DNA of 64,000 nucleotides, taken from NCBI GenBank assembly GCA_947499505.1, contig CANMOQ010000001.1, positions 1,098,037-1,162,036 of the forward strand, in the 5' to 3' direction. Both the position numbers and the translations under genes were made by a program. The notes beneath the pieces were generated by a model that was not told the origin of the DNA, searched no databases, and saw only the letters and a list, made by a program, of their open reading frames with translations. Source of the stretch: an uncultured Erythrobacter sp. (GTDB lineage: Bacteria; Pseudomonadota; Alphaproteobacteria; Sphingomonadales; Sphingomonadaceae). Shown one piece after another: positions 16,549 through 24,859 of the stretch; position 1 is the first letter of the stretch, and every line of letters begins with the position of its first letter.

Positions 16549-17166
16549 CTAGCCATAGCCCATCAGAGCCATGACTTCCTTGCGGCTGCGGTGGTCCTCT
16601 AGGAAACAGCCCAAGAGCCGCGAGGTGATCATGCCCACACCTGGTGTGCGCACGCCGCGCCCGGTCATGCAGCCGTGCTGCGCCTCGATCACGACAGCCA
16701 CGCCCTGCGGCTCCAGATTGTCCCAGATGCAGGCAGCGACCTCTGCCGTCAGCCGCTCCTGGATCTGCAATCGGCGCGCATAGCCGTGTAGCACGCGGGC
16801 GAGCTTTGAGATGCCGACGACCTTCTTATTGGGAAGGTACGCAATCGCCGCCTTGCCGGTGATCGGCGCCATGTGGTGCTCGCAGTGAGACTGAAACGGA
16901 ATGTCCTTCAGCATGACGATCTCGTCATAGCCGCCGACTTCCTCAAACACCCGGCTCATGTGAATAGAGGGGTCTTCCTGATAGCCCTGGCAATATTCAA
17001 GCCATGCGCGCCCCACCCGCTTCGGCGTGTCGAGCAGGCCTTCACGCGCGGGATCATCGCCTGACCATTTGATAAGCGTGCGGATTGCGTCCTGCACATG
17101 ATCGGGCACATCAGGCTTTGCCATTGGGTTGTCGGGATCCATATCGTGATCGTGCAAGTGGCTCAT
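16549..17166 (-). CDS. folE: GTP cyclohydrolase I
   Basis: 205 aa from the ATG at 17166 (MSHLHDHDMDPDNP); the frame is open 51 bases further up, but that stretch is not family-like. The enzyme converts GTP to 7,8-dihydroneopterin triphosphate, the first step of folate synthesis. Seen are the zinc and active-site motif SHCEHHMAPITGKA, AIAYLPNKKVVGISKLARV and the closing motif HGCMTGRGVRTPG. The His-rich N-terminal extension is common in alphaproteobacteria. Located between a long intergenic region and tRNA-Arg, it is probably transcribed alone. Confidence 0.96.
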   Translation of the reverse strand: MSHLHDHDMDPDNPMAKPDVPDHVQDAIRTLIKWSGDDPAREGLLDTPKRVGRAWLEYCQGYQEDPSIHMSRVFEEVGGYDEIVMLKDIPFQSHCEHHMAPITGKAAIAYLPNKKVVGISKLARVLHGYARRLQIQERLTAEVAACIWDNLEPQGVAVVIEAQHGCMTGRGVRTPGVGMITSRLLGCFLEDHRSRKEVMALMGYG

Positions 17167-17286
17167 TCGTATCGCTTTCTGTTGCTTCGTCTGATCCCGC
17201 GCAGACCCTTTGCGCAAAATCTGACGCGTGGCAAATGTGAAGATTGCAAGAAAGCACGGCTTCGAGGCTAAAGGTGAGCCGAAACA

Positions 17287-17320
17287 AAAAAGGGACCGAC
17301 CGCGTGGTCAGTCCCTTTTC
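17287..17320 (-). terminator. Terminator of tRNA-Arg
   Basis: The minus strand reads GGGACTGACC-ACGC-GGTCGGTCCC followed by a run of T. The 10-bp stem has one G-T pair, starting just after the tRNA CCA end. Confidence 0.88.
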
Positions 17321-17321
17321 A

Positions 17322-17398
17322 TGGCGCACCCGGAAGGATTCGAACCTCCGGCCCCCTGATTCGTAGTCAGGTACTCTATCCAGCTGAGCTACGGGTGC
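17322..17398 (-). tRNA. tRNA-Arg (anticodon ACG)
   Basis: 77 nt with a complete cloverleaf: acceptor stem GCACCCG/CGGGTGC, T8-A9, D arm AGCTCAGCTGGATAGAGT, anticodon arm CCTGA-CTACGAA-TCAGG with anticodon ACG (A34 becomes inosine, reading CGU/CGC/CGA), TpsiC arm with GGTTCGAATCC, discriminator G and an encoded CCA at 17324-17322. Confidence 0.98.
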
Positions 17399-17459
17399 GC
17401 TGGAGGAGCGGCACATACGGGCGGTGGCTGCGCTTGGCAATCCCTTTAGCGCGAGAGTG

Positions 17460-17870
17460 TCATGCTTTTTTGAAAAGCTGCTTGGCCAGCGTCACGTCCA
17501 AGGGCGGCTTGTCGACCGCGGCGATCTGATCAGGCGTGAACCAGCCGACTTCGCCGCCTTCAAGTGCAGCGGGCAGACCCCGCCATTTGGCGATTGTGTA
17601 AAGAAGAATGACAATCTGGCTGTTGTGCGTCGCTCCATCGTCTTCTGCGAATCCAGCGGGTGCGCAATCCTCTGGCTCGATCACAATGCCAAGCTCCTCG
17701 TGAAGCTCGCGAATCAACGCATCTCTAGGGGTTTCTCCCGATTCGACCTTACCGCCAGGGAATTCCCAGAGGCCGCCATGCGCTTTGTGTAAAGGCCGCC
17801 GATGCATCAGCCAAAGGCCATCTGCGCCCTGCAAAGCACCAGCAGCAACGGGCATCCAGTTCGTGGGCAT
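17460..17870 (-). CDS. mutT: MutT-like Nudix hydrolase (8-oxo-dGTP diphosphatase)
   Basis: A 136-aa single-domain protein with an intact Nudix box from about residue 39: GGKVESGETPRDAL followed by IRELHEELGI (GX5EX7REUXEEXGU). It starts MPTNWMPVAAGAL and carries WEFPGGK just ahead of the box, as in MutT, which hydrolyses 8-oxo-dGTP to prevent A:T to C:G changes. It is a separate gene downstream of the small pilin promoter region, divergent from flp. Function within the Nudix family is inferred from length and the WEFPGGK motif. Confidence 0.85.
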   Translation of the reverse strand: MPTNWMPVAAGALQGADGLWLMHRRPLHKAHGGLWEFPGGKVESGETPRDALIRELHEELGIVIEPEDCAPAGFAEDDGATHNSQIVILLYTIAKWRGLPAALEGGEVGWFTPDQIAAVDKPPLDVTLAKQLFKKA

Positions 17871-17968
17871 GTCGGATTTTTTTCCATTTCTGTGGCCGCC
17901 ATCAACCTTTTCTTAACGCGCTGCGACCATTTGTCTTTTCATCGAGAACGTAATTGACGGGTGTGAAC

Positions 17969-18154
17969 ATGTCTTTCTTTAAAACTCTGAGAAAAATTCG
18001 GAGCGACGAAAAAGCTGCCACGGCCGTTGAATACGGTCTGATCGTCAGTTTGATCGTGATCGCAATTTTGGGGGCTCTTCGCGCTGTTGCGGATGAGAAC
18101 ACCGGACTTTGGGCTACCGTACAATCTGCCGTTACTAGTGTTATGAGCGGTTAA
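17969..18154 (+). CDS. Flp/Fap-type pilin, atypical processing site
   Basis: 61 aa from the ATG at 17969. It has a short basic leader (MSFFKTLRKIRSDEKA), then ATAVEYGLIVSLIVIAILGA, the Flp signature of processing site, Glu at +5 and a hydrophobic helix. In usual Flp prepilins, and in the second copy here, Gly stands at -1; this copy has Ala. A TTG 15 bases upstream is a less likely start. It lies 115 bp ahead of the second pilin. The tad assembly genes are not in this window. Confidence 0.88.
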   Translation: MSFFKTLRKIRSDEKAATAVEYGLIVSLIVIAILGALRAVADENTGLWATVQSAVTSVMSG

Positions 18155-18269
18155 CTTTTTGGAAAGCCTGCGAATTAGGATTTTTTCAATAGCTTATAAC
18201 TAGACCAATCATCGCTTACTCCGAATCAGAGTGAGCGTGGGTATCGAAGACTGAACCAGGAGACTACAA

Positions 18270-18434
18270 ATGAAATTCTTTAACAAACTTTTCGCTGATG
18301 AGCAGGGCGCAACCGCAATTGAGTACGGCCTGATCGCTGCTCTTATCGCTGTTGCCGCAATCGGCGCTATGCAAGGCCTCGGCAGCCAGCTCGAGACCAC
18401 TTTCTCGACTGTAGCTTCGTCTATGGCTGGCTAA
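18270..18434 (+). CDS. Flp/Fap-type pilin (54 aa)
   Basis: A short gene with a strong AGGAG site. It encodes MKFFNKLFADEQG, then ATAIEYGLIAALIAVAAIG, then a short Ser/Thr-rich tail ending SSMAG. The Gly-Ala processing site, Glu+5 and 'EYGLI' are the textbook Flp pilin pattern. After prepilin peptidase cleavage it would form tight-adherence (Tad) pili. A strong terminator follows directly. This is probably the major subunit, being the better match of the two. Confidence 0.93.
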   Translation: MKFFNKLFADEQGATAIEYGLIAALIAVAAIGAMQGLGSQLETTFSTVASSMAG

Positions 18435-18458
18435 GTCGTAAGACTTATCGAAAAGAGA

Positions 18459-18489
18459 GCGGCGGGGGTTTCCCCCGCCGCTTTTTTTT
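18459..18489 (+). terminator. Terminator after the second Flp pilin
   Basis: Perfect 10-bp stem GCGGCGGGGG/CCCCCGCCGC with a TTT loop and eight T. Confidence 0.95.
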
Positions 18490-18579
18490 GCCCAAAATCG
18501 ACGGCAAGCGCTCTCTCCAGAGTAGTATGTTTGTGACGAGCGAGAGCGATCCTAACGGAATCATGTTCGCTTCAGCGCG

Positions 18580-20103
18580 TTAACGTGCGCGAACGACCAG
18601 TTTCACTTTCTGTCCTGGCCGCACCCCCTCACCTGAGCCCAGTCCATTTAGCACTCGGAACCGAGCCTCTTGAGCATCGGAGTAGGCCATACGCCGACTC
18701 AAGGATTGCACCGATTCGCCTCGGCCAACCGTCACCACATCGATGCGCCGCGGGATCACTTGGCTCGCCTCGCTTGCACTTACTCGCCGCATGGAATTGA
18801 ACATCGCCGTAAACGCGTTGCCCTGCCCCGCCGGCGTGATGGCCGTAAAGTGATAGGCCCGGTCGCGCGCAAATTCGTAAGCGAACACGACCACGTCAAC
18901 CTGCGAATTGCCGTTGTTAACCCGCGCTGTCCCATAGGCAGCACTGATCCCGTTAACGGTTGTGCGCTGAATGCTGGACGGCGAAAGCTGCTGATTCTGG
19001 CCGCCTAACGCGGTGAATTGCTGGCGAATGTAGCTGTTCAGATCTCCAGCATAGGGCGCGAGGGTCAACTGAGCCTGCCCGCCCTGACCATTAACACTCA
19101 CTGCACGCGTGCCGTTGACCATGTAAAATCCCTGTGGCGCGGTGAATGACAGGCGCAATTCGGGATGAATAAACTGACGTCCTTCGATCACCCCTTGCTC
19201 GGGATCATCACCATAAATAACGCCGTCAATCCGGCTCAAGAATGTGTCGCGATTGGTCGTTCCACCGGCGCCTGGACCGGCTTTTGAAAGGGCGGTTTGG
19301 ACTCGGCTTGCCGGGTCTGGATGAGTCGAAGCCCAGGCAGGAACCTTCGCATCTCCGCGCCCCTGAAGCCGCGCATCAAGCGAGTTTTGCGCCGCCAGGC
19401 TGGCCAAAACCGTTCCCATAGCCCGCGTATCGTAACCCGCTCGGCTGAGATATTCGATGCCCAGCTCATCCGCCTGCAATTCCTGGCTGCGCGAGAAGCT
19501 CAAAGTAAGCATTTGCGAGCCCTGCAAAATGCCGCGGCTAACAGTATTTCCGATCTGGCTGTCGCCGAGCAGCACGCCAGAGAGCACCGCGCCAAGAACA
19601 CCGCCGATCTGATTGCGCTGGGCGTTTCGCTGGCGGCGCTGGGAATGACGCGCGGCCACATGGCCGACCTCGTGCCCCAAAACCGCCGCCAATTCAGCCT
19701 CATTGTTCATCAGGCTAACCAGCTGACGTGTCGTGTAAATATAGCCGCCAGGCACAGCAAAAGCATTGTTCACCGAGCTGTTGAGCGTGCTGACCGTGAA
19801 GCTTTCGCGCGCATTGCCGAGGCCAGATTGCACCGCAATATTTTTGCCCACTTGCTCGACATAGGCAGCCTGCGGCCCGGTCATCGCACCGCCAAACTCG
19901 GCGAGCAATTGCGGATGAAATTCAGCGCCTTGTTGCGCTTCGGTCTGAGTGATTGGAGTTGATGCCGAAGGGATTGGTGCTCCGCCCAAGCAGCCAGAAA
20001 GCGCCAATGCCAAAGGCGCAGCCATGATCACAGTCAGAGCCCTGCTGGAACGTGTCCGGCGCAGGCTCGCGCGCTTCGAATTGGATACAATTGTCTGGGG
20101 CAT
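18580..20103 (-). CDS. M48-family metalloprotease lipoprotein with C-terminal LysM-like region
   Basis: 507 aa from the ATG at 20103, which follows a GGGAG ribosome-binding site. The N-terminus has a basic stretch, a hydrophobic helix and a lipobox LALSGC, so it is a predicted lipoprotein. The zinc-protease motif HEVGHVAARHSQ, with ELQADELGIEYLSRAGYD as the third-ligand region, places it with BepA/LoiP-type proteases that maintain the outer membrane. The last 50 residues (TVGRGESVQSLSRRM to PGQKVKLVV) resemble a LysM peptidoglycan-binding module. Substrate unknown. Its own promoter is likely, as 174 bp separate it from accA. Confidence 0.9.
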   Translation of the reverse strand: MPQTIVSNSKRASLRRTRSSRALTVIMAAPLALALSGCLGGAPIPSASTPITQTEAQQGAEFHPQLLAEFGGAMTGPQAAYVEQVGKNIAVQSGLGNARESFTVSTLNSSVNNAFAVPGGYIYTTRQLVSLMNNEAELAAVLGHEVGHVAARHSQRRQRNAQRNQIGGVLGAVLSGVLLGDSQIGNTVSRGILQGSQMLTLSFSRSQELQADELGIEYLSRAGYDTRAMGTVLASLAAQNSLDARLQGRGDAKVPAWASTHPDPASRVQTALSKAGPGAGGTTNRDTFLSRIDGVIYGDDPEQGVIEGRQFIHPELRLSFTAPQGFYMVNGTRAVSVNGQGGQAQLTLAPYAGDLNSYIRQQFTALGGQNQQLSPSSIQRTTVNGISAAYGTARVNNGNSQVDVVVFAYEFARDRAYHFTAITPAGQGNAFTAMFNSMRRVSASEASQVIPRRIDVVTVGRGESVQSLSRRMAYSDAQEARFRVLNGLGSGEGVRPGQKVKLVVRAR

Positions 20104-20277
20104 AGTGGTTCTCCCGGTCCTCAAAAGCAGCATCCCACCAGAAGCTGCACCCTCTCACCCGCGCTTGCGGATTTGGCTGGAGGATATCGGGAAAACAACG
20201 CTTTGAGCAAGCCCCAAGGGGTCTCCTCACCGCGCGATACGTGCAAGAGGGCGCGCATTGCGCGACCCAAAGCGGCG

Positions 20278-21222
20278 CTAACCGCCCATTTGCAGGAAGC
20301 GTTCCTCTCGGGTCCGGATCAGAGTTTCACTCGGCAATTCGACCAAAGCGTCGAGTTCTTTGCTGATCGCCTTGCCAAGGTTCGCTGCTGTCGCTGCCGG
20401 ATCGCGATGCGCGCCGCCAACCGGCTCCTTCACGATCCGATCAATCACGCCCAGGCGCTTGAGATGCTGGGCGGTCACCTTCATCGCTTGCGCCGCTTCA
20501 GGCGCTTTATCGGCGGTTCTCCACAGGATCGATGCGCAGCCTTCCGGCGAAATCACCGAATAGACCGCATGCTCAAGCATTAAGACCCGCTCTGCGCTGG
20601 CCAAGGCGACTGCTCCGCCGGAGCCGCCCTCGCCCACGATCACTGCCACCATCGGTACAGGCAATGCCAAACACGCCTCTGTCGAGCGCGCGATTGCTTC
20701 TGCTTGGCCGCGCTCTTCGGCCTCAACACCGGGAAACGCCCCCGATGTGTCGACCAACGTGACCACTGGCAGCCTAAAACGTCCGGCCATCTCCATCAAA
20801 CGGATCGCTTTGCGATAGCCTTCTGGTTTGCCCATGCCGAAATTGTGCTTGATCCGGGTTTCGGTGTTATGCCCCTTTTCATGCCCGATCAGCATGATCC
20901 GGCGGCCGTTAAGCCTCGCAAAACCGCCGATTATCGCATCATCATCGCCATAATAGCGGTCTCCGCCAAGCGGAACGAAATCATCAAACGCATGCTCGAT
21001 ATAATCGCGCAAATGCGGGCGATTGGGATGCCGCGCAACCTGAGTCTTTTGCCACGGCGTCAACGAGGCATAGGTCGTTGCAAGCAGGTCGGCGCTCTTG
21101 GCTTCGAGGCGTGTAATCTCGCTCGCGATATCCACTTCATCGCCTTCCGATGCGCTGCGCAATTCGGCAATGCGCTCATTAAGTTTGGCAACGGGTTTCT
21201 CAAATTCGAGGTAAGCAGTCAT
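20278..21222 (-). CDS. accA: Acetyl-CoA carboxylase carboxyltransferase subunit alpha
   Basis: A 314-aa subunit of the AccAD carboxyltransferase, which moves the carboxyl group from carboxybiotin to acetyl-CoA and forms malonyl-CoA for fatty-acid synthesis. Recognised by the N-terminal YLEFEKPVAKLNERIAELR and by GHEKGHNTETRIKHNFGMGK, VTLVDTSGAFPGVEAEERGQ and EGGSGGAVALA. Length equals the family norm. The start is 9 bp after the xerD stop, so it is probably in the same transcript. Confidence 0.98.
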   Translation of the reverse strand: MTAYLEFEKPVAKLNERIAELRSASEGDEVDIASEITRLEAKSADLLATTYASLTPWQKTQVARHPNRPHLRDYIEHAFDDFVPLGGDRYYGDDDAIIGGFARLNGRRIMLIGHEKGHNTETRIKHNFGMGKPEGYRKAIRLMEMAGRFRLPVVTLVDTSGAFPGVEAEERGQAEAIARSTEACLALPVPMVAVIVGEGGSGGAVALASAERVLMLEHAVYSVISPEGCASILWRTADKAPEAAQAMKVTAQHLKRLGVIDRIVKEPVGGAHRDPAATAANLGKAISKELDALVELPSETLIRTREERFLQMGG

Positions 21223-21231
21223 AAAATTGCG

Positions 21232-22113
21232 CTAGTCCGATGTGCTGCGGGTGGCAAGCGGGTGGCGCGAATTGACCAGAGCTACGAGCCTGGCTGCGTC
21301 CACATGCGTGTAGATTTGAGTGGTGGCGATATCGGCATGGCCGAGCAATGTTTGCAGCACGCGCAGGTCCGCCCCGCCCTCAAGCAGATGCGTCGCAAAG
21401 GCGTGTCGCAAGACATGCGGACTGATGCCCTTGGGGTCGAGCCCAGCGCGCGCCGCGAGTTCTTTTAGCAGTTGGAACAGCCTCACTCGGCTGAGGTGTT
21501 TCCCGCCGCGCGAGGGGAACAGATGGCGCGGCTCTTGCGGGCGTACCTCCAGCCAAATGCTCAAGGCCTCCTGCGCTCGCTGGCTAACCGGAACCATCCG
21601 CGCCTGCCCGCCCTTACCCGTAACCGTGAGGAACGGCGCATCGCGGGGAACCGCGCTGAGCGGTAGCGAGACAAGCTCAGTCGCGCGCAGTCCGGATCCA
21701 TAAAGCAGCTCCAGCAGCGCCAATTGCCTGACCCGGTCCGGCTTACCGCTCTCCGCCTCCATTTCAGCGCGATCAAATAAGGCAGCAATATCGTCGTGAG
21801 AGAGAACTTTGGGCAGAGGCCTGCGCGTTCGGGGCTGAGGCAATGCGCCAGAGGGATCGTCTTCGCGCCACCCCTCGTCCAGCGCAAAGCCAAAGAATTG
21901 CCGAACGGCAGAGGTTTTGCGCGCAACTGTGGACGGCGAGAGGCTGGCCCAGGCGCCCGCGAGCTTCGCCACATCACCGCGTTTCGCCTTGGCTAAATCG
22001 CCAATCTCTTCCTCTGCGCCGCTCAGATCGCGAGCATAGGCCGATAGAGTATTGGGCGCCGCGCCGCGCTCCGCCGCCAGCATATCGAGAAAGGCCTTTG
22101 TCGCGGCTGACAT
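21232..22113 (-). CDS. xerD: Site-specific tyrosine recombinase XerD
   Basis: 293 aa, the normal XerC/D size. It has an N-terminal core-binding helical domain (LAAERGAAPNTLSAYARDL), then the catalytic domain with GSGLRATELVSL (Arg I), HVLRHAFATHLL (HxxR), LLGHADIATTQIYTHV (the second HxxR-region His, then the Tyr nucleophile). With XerC it resolves chromosome dimers at dif. XerD rather than XerC is inferred from its place beside aroK, a neighbourhood I recall from sphingomonads. No dif site is seen here. Confidence 0.9.
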   Translation of the reverse strand: MSAATKAFLDMLAAERGAAPNTLSAYARDLSGAEEEIGDLAKAKRGDVAKLAGAWASLSPSTVARKTSAVRQFFGFALDEGWREDDPSGALPQPRTRRPLPKVLSHDDIAALFDRAEMEAESGKPDRVRQLALLELLYGSGLRATELVSLPLSAVPRDAPFLTVTGKGGQARMVPVSQRAQEALSIWLEVRPQEPRHLFPSRGGKHLSRVRLFQLLKELAARAGLDPKGISPHVLRHAFATHLLEGGADLRVLQTLLGHADIATTQIYTHVDAARLVALVNSRHPLATRSTSD

Positions 22114-22131
22114 TGTCTCAGCGCACCGGCC

Positions 22132-24057
22132 TTAGCCGCGCGCCACCGCCTCCGCCGCGATCATGCGTGCCTCTGCGCCAAGCCCCGCTGCGTTCAGCGC
22201 AGACACGATATGGTAGAGATGGCGGGGCGTCATTTGCGCCCAGCTTTCCCCTTGCATACCCAGCCCGGCGAGCAAGGATACGAGAGTTTGATTCTCCACC
22301 TCACCAGCGCGGGAGATCATGCGGGTCCACTTGCTCTGACGGCCCAAATCAAGGCTCAGCTCGTCCTCATAGGCCGAGCGATCCGCGCTGCTAATCCGGC
22401 CAAGCCCTGCAAGACCTGCGATCAGAAATTGCGATTTGCGCTGCTGAGCGCTGGCATCACTACTAACAAACTCACTCAAATCATCGGTCGAAGCGGGAAC
22501 GCCGCGCTCTGCCTGTGAGAGCACGATCAGGGCCCAGCCGAGGCTTCCGCCCGGCACCACTTCAGCCCAAGCGAGCGCATCACGATCCAGCCCCGCGGCA
22601 AGCATCGATGCAATCAACGCGCCCGATTGATCAGCCAAGCTGCTGTTGGCGGGCATGCGCGCCGCCGCATATGCGGTCAGGACATAGCCGCTGTAATCCG
22701 CAATCGCGCCGCCATCCGATGGCTCGCCCCAAATCGCTTGCATTGCGGCCAATCGCGCGGACGGATCGCCGCCGACATAGGCCTCGCGCAGGCGGGTCGC
22801 GGTGTCTGCCGCCTCGCCAGTGATATTATCATCGGCGTAAATCTGGCTGTAGAGGCCAACCATCGCGGAGGCGGACAAGATGCCTTCGCTACTGGCGCGA
22901 GCGGCATATTTCGCCCGCTCACCCAAAGCCACCATTGCCCCGGTTGCTGCGGCGCGGTGGTAATACGCGCCCGCTTCTTCGATCAGCGCCTTTGGCACTG
23001 GCTCACCAACCGCATTAGCCAAGGAAAAGCGCCATGGGTTGAGGTCTTCCACCCCTTCCCAATCCACATCGACCGCCCTTCGACCGCTGCCCGCAGCGCC
23101 GGCATATCGGCGCGCTAGCAAGATATCGATTTCCGGCGCGATGGAATTGTCGAGCGCACGGTCAAGTTGCGATCCCGCCAGAGCGCTCTCGCCAGCATAG
23201 GCGTTGCAGATCGCCTGCCACATGACCCAGCGCGGATCGTCGCGTTCTGACCCTTGCAAACGGACTGCTGGACATGCGCCGACGAAATCAGATGTGGCGA
23301 CATAGGATTGCAGCGCCGCCGTCGTCAGCGGCGTGTTCCAATTGCCCGTGTCGACGTCTTGCACCAATGCGCGGGCCGCTGCGAACTCGCCCAAGCGATT
23401 GAGCAAGCCAGCCCGCAAGGCAGCAAATTCGACCGGGTTCATGCCGTCTGGCGCCTCAAGCCGGCTCACCGCCGCGCGGCGCAGCAGGATATGCCCCCAG
23501 CGCGAGACCAACTGCCCCTTGGTCCCTTCAAGCGCAGCGCGCACTAACTCCGCGGGCTGATTGGCCAGCGATGCCTTGGGCAATCCGCCCTCCTCTTCGT
23601 TCAGCACGCCAACTCGCGTCAGCGCGCGGCGCGCGGCGGGCGGAATGTCATAACGCGGCTTCAGCCCAAGCAGATCGTCAAGCTCGTCGGTCGACATGTC
23701 TTCGAGCTCTGCAACGGTCGGCAAATTGCCCAGAGCGTCACTCGAAATGCTCGGCACAGGCGGCAATTCCCCGCCTCCGGGTAATGGCGGCGGTGCGAGC
23801 GGCCCCGTGGGCGCTGGGCCGCTTGGCCCGCCCGGGCTCACACCAGCTGGCGGCGAAGGGGGTGGAGGCGGCGGAGGGGGTGGAGCCGGATCGTCAAAGC
23901 CGGGCGGCAGCAGCGATTCCGGTGCATCTTGCGCACCCGCATAGCCTGCAGCCAGAGCGCCCGTCAGGACAGCCGCGCCCATTGCCGCAGCAACAACACA
24001 CGTGCGCTTACCAGCAAGCGGGCTAGGATCACCGCGCGTAATCTTCAAACCATGCAT
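22132..24057 (-). CDS. Proline-rich secreted protein of unknown function, helical repeats
   Basis: 641 aa; family not recognised. The N-terminus looks like a signal peptide or anchor (hydrophobic CVVAAAMGAAVLTGALAAGY, then AGAQ). It is followed by a low-complexity Pro/Gly-rich linker with a run of nine Pro at about residues 58-66. From about residue 105 the chain is rich in Ala/Leu helices with regularly spaced pairs, as in TPR/Sel1-like solenoids (for example AALRAGLLNRLGEFAAARAL). There is a start-stop overlap with the small membrane gene upstream, and xerD follows 18 bp downstream. A periplasmic scaffold role is a guess only. A GTG 3 bp upstream is an alternative start. Confidence 0.8.
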   Translation of the reverse strand: MHGLKITRGDPSPLAGKRTCVVAAAMGAAVLTGALAAGYAGAQDAPESLLPPGFDDPAPPPPPPPPPSPPAGVSPGGPSGPAPTGPLAPPPLPGGGELPPVPSISSDALGNLPTVAELEDMSTDELDDLLGLKPRYDIPPAARRALTRVGVLNEEEGGLPKASLANQPAELVRAALEGTKGQLVSRWGHILLRRAAVSRLEAPDGMNPVEFAALRAGLLNRLGEFAAARALVQDVDTGNWNTPLTTAALQSYVATSDFVGACPAVRLQGSERDDPRWVMWQAICNAYAGESALAGSQLDRALDNSIAPEIDILLARRYAGAAGSGRRAVDVDWEGVEDLNPWRFSLANAVGEPVPKALIEEAGAYYHRAAATGAMVALGERAKYAARASSEGILSASAMVGLYSQIYADDNITGEAADTATRLREAYVGGDPSARLAAMQAIWGEPSDGGAIADYSGYVLTAYAAARMPANSSLADQSGALIASMLAAGLDRDALAWAEVVPGGSLGWALIVLSQAERGVPASTDDLSEFVSSDASAQQRKSQFLIAGLAGLGRISSADRSAYEDELSLDLGRQSKWTRMISRAGEVENQTLVSLLAGLGMQGESWAQMTPRHLYHIVSALNAAGLGAEARMIAAEAVARG

Positions 24058-24242
24058 CACTGCGCCTCCGGCACATCAATTTCTTGCACAATCGGATGCA
24101 GCGGTTCCTCACCGCCATCAACCCATGCCAGCACTATCACCGCAATTATCACCGCTATCAAATACCATTTCCAGCGCCCGCCACCACCGGGGCGCTCTGC
24201 CGGTTTCTCCATAGGTCTAATTGTGCCATGTGTGCGAGCCAT
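24057..24242 (-). CDS. Small single-pass membrane protein, unknown
   Basis: 61 aa: a short basic, Gly-rich N-terminus, one transmembrane helix (WYLIAVIIAVIVLAWV, about residues 26-41) and an acidic tail EEPLHPIVQEIDVPEAQ. Its TGA overlaps the start of the next gene (TGATG), so the two are likely coupled. The start is uncertain: an internal ATG at 24212 would leave more room for a divergent promoter facing aroK, which begins at 24281. Confidence 0.65.
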   Translation of the reverse strand: MARTHGTIRPMEKPAERPGGGGRWKWYLIAVIIAVIVLAWVDGGEEPLHPIVQEIDVPEAQ

Positions 24243-24280
24243 ATTGCATGCGCCCTACCCCATCTATAGGCCATGCGGCA

Positions 24281-24859
24281 ATGACTGAGCAGCCCGTTAC
24301 AAACCACAATGAATTTGCCGGCGCAATTGCGCGTATAAAGCGTCAGACCACACGCCCGATTGTGCTGGTCGGATTGATGGGTGTTGGCAAATCCACAGTT
24401 GGGCGGCGACTTGCGAGCATGCTTTCCCGGGATTTCGTTGACGCCGATGATGCAATTGAACAGGCAGCCCAGCGCAAAATCTCTGAGATTTTCGATGAGT
24501 TTGGCGAGGCATATTTTCGCGATGGAGAGCGGCGCGTTATAGCCAGACTGATTGAGGAACATTCCGGCGTGATCGCAACCGGCGGCGGGGCCTTCGTCGA
24601 TGATCAGACGCGCGCTTTGATTTTGGACAAGGCAATCGCGGTTTGGATCGATTGCGATATCGACACTCTGGTAGAGCGCACATCGCGGCGCAACACGCGT
24701 CCCCTGCTGCGCACCGGAGACCCAAAGGAAATTCTGACGCGCCTTTATACTGAGCGCGAACCCTTTTACTCGCAGGCCCAAATCAGGGTCCAAAGCATGG
24801 ACGGCCCGCATAACGACGTGGCCCACCGCATTATCGAGGCAATAGACCAATGCATGTAA
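24281..24859 (+). CDS. aroK: Shikimate kinase
   Basis: 192 aa from MTEQPVTNHNEF, after which GLMGVGKSTVGRRLA (Walker A) and DADDAIEQAAQRKISEIF form the shikimate-binding region. GGGAFVDDQTRALI is the conserved substrate loop. It phosphorylates the 3-hydroxyl of shikimate in aromatic amino-acid synthesis. The frame is open 60 bases upstream, but that peptide is not family-like. It overlaps aroB by 10 bp, the common aroK-aroB pair. Confidence 0.96.
   Translation: MTEQPVTNHNEFAGAIARIKRQTTRPIVLVGLMGVGKSTVGRRLASMLSRDFVDADDAIEQAAQRKISEIFDEFGEAYFRDGERRVIARLIEEHSGVIATGGGAFVDDQTRALILDKAIAVWIDCDIDTLVERTSRRNTRPLLRTGDPKEILTRLYTEREPFYSQAQIRVQSMDGPHNDVAHRIIEAIDQCM

Noticed and set aside
16109..16552. Short plus-strand frames between the adhesin and folE
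   Set aside because: No ribosome-binding sites and no protein-like sequence; they partly cover the DNA repeats.
17111..17440. 109-aa minus-strand frame running through the tRNA
   Set aside because: It contains the tRNA-Arg gene and its terminator; not a protein gene.
21232..22113. Possible integrase of a mobile element
   Set aside because: Length, motifs and place beside accA and aroK fit chromosomal XerD; no attachment sites or phage genes nearby.
24158..24850. 230-aa minus-strand frame
   Set aside because: Antisense to aroK, which is intact.
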